A stretch of DNA of 20,176 nt from Planctomycetota bacterium (lineage in GTDB: Bacteria; Planctomycetota; Planctomycetia; Pirellulales; Pirellulaceae), in contig JAJRVM010000171.1 in the NCBI GenBank assembly GCA_024277285.1, forward strand, positions 1-20,176. The letters run 5' to 3'. Position 1 is the first letter of the stretch. Every line of letters starts with the position of its first letter. Below, piece by piece: positions 15,604-20,176 of this stretch. The position numbers and the translations under genes are program-made. The notes under the pieces were generated by a model that was not told the DNA's origin, ran no database searches, and worked only from the letters and a program-made list of their open reading frames with translations.

Positions 15604-18054
15604 CTAAAACTCGTACGCGACGTCGCCCAACACCACTACGACGCTTTCGTCGATCGCCAGATACTTGCCAACCTCTTTGCCGAAACGCGTGTTGAGCTCG
15701 AAATAGGCCTTGCTGAACCGCTTGATCTTTTGCGTGTTCTTGAGTTGTGTTTCGGTCACCGTCGAATCTTCCCAGCGGTCATTACGCCAGAAAAAGGTCT
15801 TCTTGCCGACGTTCAGCACGGATTGCACGACCGTTTGATCACCGTCCGATCGATTGCTCCCAGTTTGGGTTGACGGGGCTCCCGGTCGTTGGGGTAGCGG
15901 ACGGTTTATTCCCATCCCGGCCAGCGGCGCGCTAGTTGGTTGCTGGGTCGATCGTCCGGCGAAGCCGCGTTGCGAGCCGGCATGGCTTGGAGCGGGCATG
16001 CCGCCCGAAAACCTGCCTCCCCCCATACCACTGCCTCCCATGCCTCCGGCAATTCCCGGCAAGCTGCCATCGGCGGCCAGCCCGTAGCCTGAACCGGGTG
16101 CTTGTTTGGCGTTCTGCATGGCATTCTTCATGCGACGTTGGGTGAACCCGGAGTATCCACTCTCGGCCTGCAGCGCTTCAAGTGCGGTGTTGGCACGCGT
16201 TGAATTGGACGCGACGTCGCGAACGTTCACCGTTTCGTCGGCCAGGAATGAGGTATAGGGAGTCAGGATGCCATGCTTGGTCGCCAACGCGACCAGTTCA
16301 TTGACCAACTCCTGGTTCTTGCCGTGCAGGTCGATCTCGTCGATGATCTCGCCGACGCGTCGCAGCGCCCACAGTTTTTCCACGAACGCTTGCGAATCGT
16401 CCGTCGAGTGTTTGACCAACGTGGCGGGGAAATCGTACGATTTTTGTTGTTGATTGATCGTGCCACTGATCGTCACTTTGGCGTTGCCTGATTGCTTGTA
16501 CCGTCCCACCAAGACCAATTGATCGCCGGCGAATAGATCGATTTCGCCTTTCGGATAAACGCGACTGACCGGAGCTCCTTTTTCTGTCGGGTAGTTTTCC
16601 AGGTCCCATTTGAAGGCCAGGTTGACCAGTGCCGGTGCACCGATACGTTTGTAGAGTTGGGCGACATGCGTTTCGATATCTTCGTTCGGACGTACGAACT
16701 GGCTTTGTCCAAAACAGGCGCGCGCCAGCTTGTCCAATAACCGACTGTTGACGTCATAGCCTAAACCGAACGTGAAGATCCTCGCACGCACGTTGTTTGC
16801 ATTGCGCGCATTGGCGACGATCTTCGGTTCGCGACGTTCGCCGGCCGTTGGCAGTCCGTCGGTCAGGAACACGATGTAAGTTGGCCGTTTGTCGTCCTGC
16901 AGTTGGCTCATTGCCGCTTGCAGAGCGCCATCAATATTGGTGCTGCCGCCGGCATAGATGCCCTCGACAAACCCCAAGGCCTCTGCGCGTGTTTGATTGT
17001 CGTAGCGTTGCAGTTCGGGTTTAAAGCTTTCGATGCGACTGTCATATGCAATGATGTTGAACAGGTCACCTTGGTTCAGATTGTTCAATACGAACTTGAG
17101 TGCCCCCTTGGCCTGTTCGATTTTCTTGCCGCTCATACTGCCCGATCGGTCTACCACGAATACCACTGTTTTGGCAATCGGTTTGTCGGTCGATCGTTTG
17201 ATGTCGGGGCTGACCAGCAACAGGAAGTAGCCTTCCTGGTCCTTGTCCGGGCGATAACTCAACACATTGGCGGCAACGGGTCGGTCGCCCACATCGTACA
17301 TCAACCGAAAGTCGGACGTGGGGACCTGGTTCTTCGCTGTATAGGCGATGCTCGCCCGCTTATCGGTTGGCCGTTTGATTTCGACACTGTGCGTTGGGCT
17401 GTACAGGTTCTTGATGGGCACTTTGCTTTGGATCGTCACATTGACGGTCACCTTTTCCACGGGATGCGATGTGTACTTGGCTGTGCTCAACGGAAACAGC
17501 CACTCCGTCAAGCCCTGGACCTTGCGGCAGACTTGGCTGTAACGCATGGTGACGGTTCGCTTGGCACCGGCGGGGACCGGGAAGACGCTTGTCTTAATCA
17601 TTCCGGTTCCCATCCACTCCAGCAGGGCCGGATCTTGGTTGCGACGTATATGCCCTTCGTAGATTCGGCGCGCCTCGCCGGCGCTCAGTAGTTTGGCGGG
17701 ATACTCCTTGCCATCGACCATGAAGGTCATTTGATCAACAGCACCATCGTAGGGAAGCGGAAAGATGAACGCGACTTCCATCTGACGACTGCCTGTGTTG
17801 ACGAACGATTGCGATACTTGCACCTTGGCAATCTGATCCGACAACGTGGCATGTACCGCCAGTTCCTTGATCTTGTACGACGTGGGAGGTTGTGGACGCG
17901 GACGTGGCATTGGATGGGGATGCCGCCAAATTCGCGGTCGCGGAAACCGGAAGTGATGACCCGGACGGTCATCGATCAACAATCCCTGTGCACAGGCCAG
18001 GGTCGGAACCAAGGTCATGACCGCCAACAGCAAGTAACGAAAAGTTCGGAACAT
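15604..18054 (-). CDS. Secreted VIT and von Willebrand A domain protein
   Basis: This 816-residue protein has a Sec signal peptide: basic MFRTFRY, a hydrophobic core, and likely cleavage after ACA at about residue 22. A His/Arg/Pro-rich segment (29-58) follows. A VIT domain (about 58-190) contains FIFPLP and the YEGHI motif. A VWA domain (about 295-470) has an intact metal-ion-dependent adhesion site: D302-R-S304-G-S306, T372 and D399. A beta-rich region follows, then a Gly/Met/Pro-rich linker (~655-740) and a small C-terminal segment with KKTFFWRNDRW. The layout resembles inter-alpha-trypsin-inhibitor heavy chains and is common in planctomycetes. It probably makes metal-dependent protein contacts outside the cytoplasmic membrane. 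The frame is open upstream to 18192, but ATG 18054 begins the signal peptide and has GGAG nine bases before it. Confidence 0.92.
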   Translation of the reverse strand: MFRTFRYLLLAVMTLVPTLACAQGLLIDDRPGHHFRFPRPRIWRHPHPMPRPRPQPPTSYKIKELAVHATLSDQIAKVQVSQSFVNTGSRQMEVAFIFPLPYDGAVDQMTFMVDGKEYPAKLLSAGEARRIYEGHIRRNQDPALLEWMGTGMIKTSVFPVPAGAKRTVTMRYSQVCRKVQGLTEWLFPLSTAKYTSHPVEKVTVNVTIQSKVPIKNLYSPTHSVEIKRPTDKRASIAYTAKNQVPTSDFRLMYDVGDRPVAANVLSYRPDKDQEGYFLLLVSPDIKRSTDKPIAKTVVFVVDRSGSMSGKKIEQAKGALKFVLNNLNQGDLFNIIAYDSRIESFKPELQRYDNQTRAEALGFVEGIYAGGSTNIDGALQAAMSQLQDDKRPTYIVFLTDGLPTAGERREPKIVANARNANNVRARIFTFGLGYDVNSRLLDKLARACFGQSQFVRPNEDIETHVAQLYKRIGAPALVNLAFKWDLENYPTEKGAPVSRVYPKGEIDLFAGDQLVLVGRYKQSGNAKVTISGTINQQQKSYDFPATLVKHSTDDSQAFVEKLWALRRVGEIIDEIDLHGKNQELVNELVALATKHGILTPYTSFLADETVNVRDVASNSTRANTALEALQAESGYSGFTQRRMKNAMQNAKQAPGSGYGLAADGSLPGIAGGMGGSGMGGGRFSGGMPAPSHAGSQRGFAGRSTQQPTSAPLAGMGINRPLPQRPGAPSTQTGSNRSDGDQTVVQSVLNVGKKTFFWRNDRWEDSTVTETQLKNTQKIKRFSKAYFELNTRFGKEVGKYLAIDESVVVVLGDVAYEF

Positions 18055-19003
18055 GATCGTCTTCTCCCCAACAAAACGGTATGCGAGCACGAGTGTCGCC
18101 CTTTGGCGGCCCGCGCTGCCAGCGAATGCCCCACGCAGCGCGGCAGGCGATTGTCTTTCTTGGACGCAGCTGGCCGGGTGAAAGTTCCGCACCGTATCGT
18201 TACCAAATTGGCCTGAACAAGCAAGTTGTGGTGGACTGCCGAAAAACTGCTGATCCGCAGTGGCTCTGTTTATCCCGTTTTGGTTCCGCGCGCAGTCGAT
18301 GTGGGGCGCACCGGCAGGTAGCTAGCAGTCGAAATCAGGCATCCTACGGGCAGATACGAGGCTGGCATCACCCTTCTTTGTTTGCCCGCCATTTTCTTTG
18401 CCCTCCACGGAGAACCGCCAGCAGCGCCCGGGGCATTTCATGGGTCCACACTACGAAATCGGTACCAATGGCGAAATCGGAACAAAATGGCGCGCTGCTT
18501 CCGCGGCGTAGCCGCTTTGTTCAAGGGCAAAGAAGATTACGGGCAAAGAAGAGCGCTTGGTGGATTGCGTAGCGACGAGGCAACGGTCTCTCCCTGCTCG
18601 AAGACAGCGTGCGTCAGTCCGAAACAAAAAGCGTCGTGTCGACCACGAGAAGCACGGCCGCAGAAATGTTTTTTGGCGAACTGGGTGGTGTGGCGAAGGG
18701 CCGAGCAATGGGTGAGTTGGGTGTTTATTGGTTTTGTCATGTGCTCCAAGTCGGGCTTGCCGCAAGACGGCATTTCGAGGACACTACCGCCCCTTTTTCA
18801 AGGCAGTCCCGTTGTTTTGATCCACTTTCGCCGTGGTCCAGGTTGGCCGCATGAGGCCTGGTGCGTCCTTGGCACGGGGAAAAAATAATTCTGCCAGCAA
18901 CAGCAGACGCGAACCCTCTTAGCTCGAAAGAGCCGATTCGGTGGGGATGGCGGAAGCGAACTGGCGGACCGGAGTGGTGTGGTTGAACGACACACCAGGA
19001 ATC
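18055..19003. other. Long non-coding region between divergent genes, with short repeats
   Basis: Roughly 950 bases without a supported gene; open frames here lack ribosome sites, domains or normal composition. It holds two imperfect copies of CGAAATCGG(T/A)AC..AATGG (18454-18471 and 18472-18490). It also holds two copies of GGGCAAAGAAGA (18525-18536 and 18541-18552) and their inverted counterpart TTTCTTTGCCC (18393-18403). The promoters of the VIT/VWA gene and the lipoprotein gene should lie here but could not be placed. Confidence 0.5.
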
Positions 19004-19630
19004 ATGAAACCAATGCGCGAATGCTGGTGTTTACTGGTATTGCTCTCCGCTGGTTGCGGTCTGCATCAGGGCATGCAAGGTTTGCCCGCGACCAATGGCG
19101 TGCCTCAGGCGGCGTTGGCTCAGAACCCGATGTATGTGCCGTTGAGTGATCGGGAGTTCTTGTGGAACCAGCTGATCGACACGATGGACAACTATTTTCG
19201 GATTCAGCGAGAGGAGCGGGTGCGGCTGGTTGGCGGCGTCTTGACTGAGGGGCAGGTGGAGACCTACCCGCAACCGGGCGCGACCATCCTGGAACCGTGG
19301 CGCAAGGACTCGAGTCGTGGGTTCGAACGGCGTTATGCCACATTGCAGTCGATTCGCCGCCGAGCGGTCGTGCATGTGCGCCCGCAAACCGATGGCGGTT
19401 ACCTGATTGACGTAGCAGTCTTCAAAGAGCTTGAGGACTTGAGCCAACCCGAATACTCGACCGTGAATATCGAGGGGTTGCGGCACGATGGGACTTTGGT
19501 CAGTCCGCAACGCTCGCGTCATTTGGGACCGGTGACGTTGGGTTGGATCCCGATAGGACGTGATATGGCGCTCGAACAGCGCATTCTCACCGAGCTACGT
19601 GGCCGCTTGGGCGTGATCAGCAGTGGGTAG
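19004..19630 (+). CDS. Putative lipoprotein of unknown function
   Basis: This 208-residue protein starts MKPMRECWCLLVLLSAGCG. It has a short basic N-terminus, a hydrophobic stretch and a lipobox-like SAGC with C18 as the likely lipidated residue; Ser at -3 is less usual. The mature part has no recognised domain. It includes an acidic/aromatic helix (EFLWNQLIDTMDNYFRIQRE), a segment reading TYPQPGATILEPW, and beta-rich sequence that could be a small sandwich. The frame is open upstream to 18941, but ATG 19004 begins the signal peptide and has AGGA close upstream (18997-19000). Likely anchored in a membrane facing the periplasm. It is transcribed away from the VIT/VWA gene. Confidence 0.75.
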   Translation: MKPMRECWCLLVLLSAGCGLHQGMQGLPATNGVPQAALAQNPMYVPLSDREFLWNQLIDTMDNYFRIQREERVRLVGGVLTEGQVETYPQPGATILEPWRKDSSRGFERRYATLQSIRRRAVVHVRPQTDGGYLIDVAVFKELEDLSQPEYSTVNIEGLRHDGTLVSPQRSRHLGPVTLGWIPIGRDMALEQRILTELRGRLGVISSG

Positions 19631-19979
19631 TGCCCCATTGCTCGGCCGTTCTTGCCAATGGCTGCGGGCAGCAGGATCTTGAGAAATGCTCCCAGGTATC
19701 GGTCTAGCCATCTGAAGTAGGACGTGCACTCGAGTTCATTTTCCATCGGTCGACCCCCACCGCCTTGTGCAGTGGGTGCAGAGGATTGGTAGGCTACCCG
19801 TGGCGTCCCTCGCTCAGCTGATGCGTGCTTGACTCTGATCGTACTTTTGGCGTGAGTTCCATCACATCGCCACTCTGCCGAGGCCGCATCAAGACGCGAA
19901 TCCATTCCAGGCCAATGGCACACGATCAGATTCATCGCCTATTCTCGTTCTTGGAACGAACTGCTGATGCAAGTCACCA
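19631..19979. other. Non-coding stretch, possibly degraded sequence
   Basis: No supported gene. A small palindrome, TCGTTC-TTG-GAACGA, lies at about 19945-19959. A minus-strand frame (19519-19935) runs antisense into the lipoprotein gene and is not taken as real. The region may hold the missing 5' end of the zinc-finger gene to the right, but no frame joins to it. Confidence 0.4.
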
Positions 19980-20176
19980 TTGGCCAACTTGGACGACAGG
20001 GTGTGCGGGTCCAAGCAGTTCGAAGGCTACTTCCGCTTTATCTGTCTCGAGTGCGGCGAGTTTCGCGCCACGGTGAACCCGCGCAACAATCTGGCGCACT
20101 GCTTCAGTTGCGGCCGAAACTTCAACAACATCGACTTGCTGATGGCACTCGGTTACGACTTCCCCTCGGCCGTCGA
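19980..20176 (+). CDS. CHC2/DnaG-type zinc finger protein, 3' end outside window, 5' end unclear
   Basis: The frame continues to the right edge and encodes CLEC, then fifteen residues including ATVNPRNN, then HCFSCGRNFNNIDLLMALGY and DFPSAV. This matches the zinc-binding domain of DnaG-type primases (C-x2-H-x17-C-x2-C, then a DFLM-like helix and FPEAV). Here the His is replaced by Cys, giving C-x2-C-x15-C-x2-C. There is no ATG after the in-frame stop at 19965-19967. TTG 19980, TTG 19989 and GTG 20001 are possible starts, none with a Shine-Dalgarno site. Such orphan CHC2 domains are often linked to mobile elements, which is inference here. Either an unusual start is used or the 5' end has been lost. 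Confidence 0.55.
   Translation, partial: MANLDDRVCGSKQFEGYFRFICLECGEFRATVNPRNNLAHCFSCGRNFNNIDLLMALGYDFPSAV

Noticed and set aside
18081..18888. Several open frames of 80-168 codons upstream of the lipoprotein
   Set aside because: No domain, no ribosome site, overlapping one another on both strands; the repeats explain part of the sequence.
19519..19935. Minus-strand open frame of 138 codons, including MENELECTSYFRWLDRYLG
   Set aside because: It runs antisense through the 3' end of the lipoprotein gene, has no ribosome site and matches no family I recognise.

Overview
The window looks like chromosomal DNA of a planctomycete, most likely of the Pirellulales type. The sequence is G+C-rich with sparse Shine-Dalgarno sites. 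It carries several proteins typical of that group: a VIT/VWA-domain secreted protein, a DUF819 membrane protein, a receiver/PilZ/TackOD1 regulator and a giant radical-SAM/AMMECR1/Memo fusion. Short palindromic repeats are scattered between the genes. The taxonomic call is inference from gene content; there is no rRNA or other marker gene here. Nearly all genes lie on the minus strand. The exceptions are a glycosyltransferase (5653-6786), a small lipoprotein (19004-19630) and a truncated primase-type zinc-finger gene at the right edge.

Layout, left to right. Positions 1-5142 hold a minus-strand three-gene Hsp70 cluster, transcribed as DUF2760-like protein, then a 595-residue Hsp70-like ATPase, then a second Hsp70-like ATPase with a long C-terminal extension that runs off the left edge. 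Positions 5143-5652 are non-coding, with tandem copies of a hairpin repeat. A GT4 glycosyltransferase (5653-6786, plus) converges on and overlaps the 3' end of a DUF819 integral membrane protein (6747-7931, minus). Positions 8216-9988 encode a 590-residue regulator with one receiver-like domain, one degenerate receiver, a PilZ-like domain and a C-terminal zinc-ribbon TackOD1-type domain. Positions 10581-13841 encode a 1086-residue polypeptide that joins the three components of the AmmeMemoRadiSam system: radical SAM enzyme, AMMECR1 and Memo. It also contains an extra segment that looks like a decayed second AMMECR1 copy. Positions 14208-15353 hold three small membrane proteins (YqjD-like, unknown, YqjE/holin-X-like), probably one operon. 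Positions 15604-18054 encode a secreted VIT/VWA protein. A mostly empty stretch follows, then a lipoprotein, then the start of a DnaG-type zinc finger gene without a clear 5' end.

The items most worth following up are the four-part radical-SAM/AMMECR1/AMMECR1-like/Memo fusion, the REC-pseudoREC-PilZ-TackOD1 regulator, and the 19-bp hairpin repeat family. The repeat family shows a compensatory base change between copies and a recurring ~36-bp tandem period. No tRNA, rRNA, CRISPR array or complete insertion sequence was seen.
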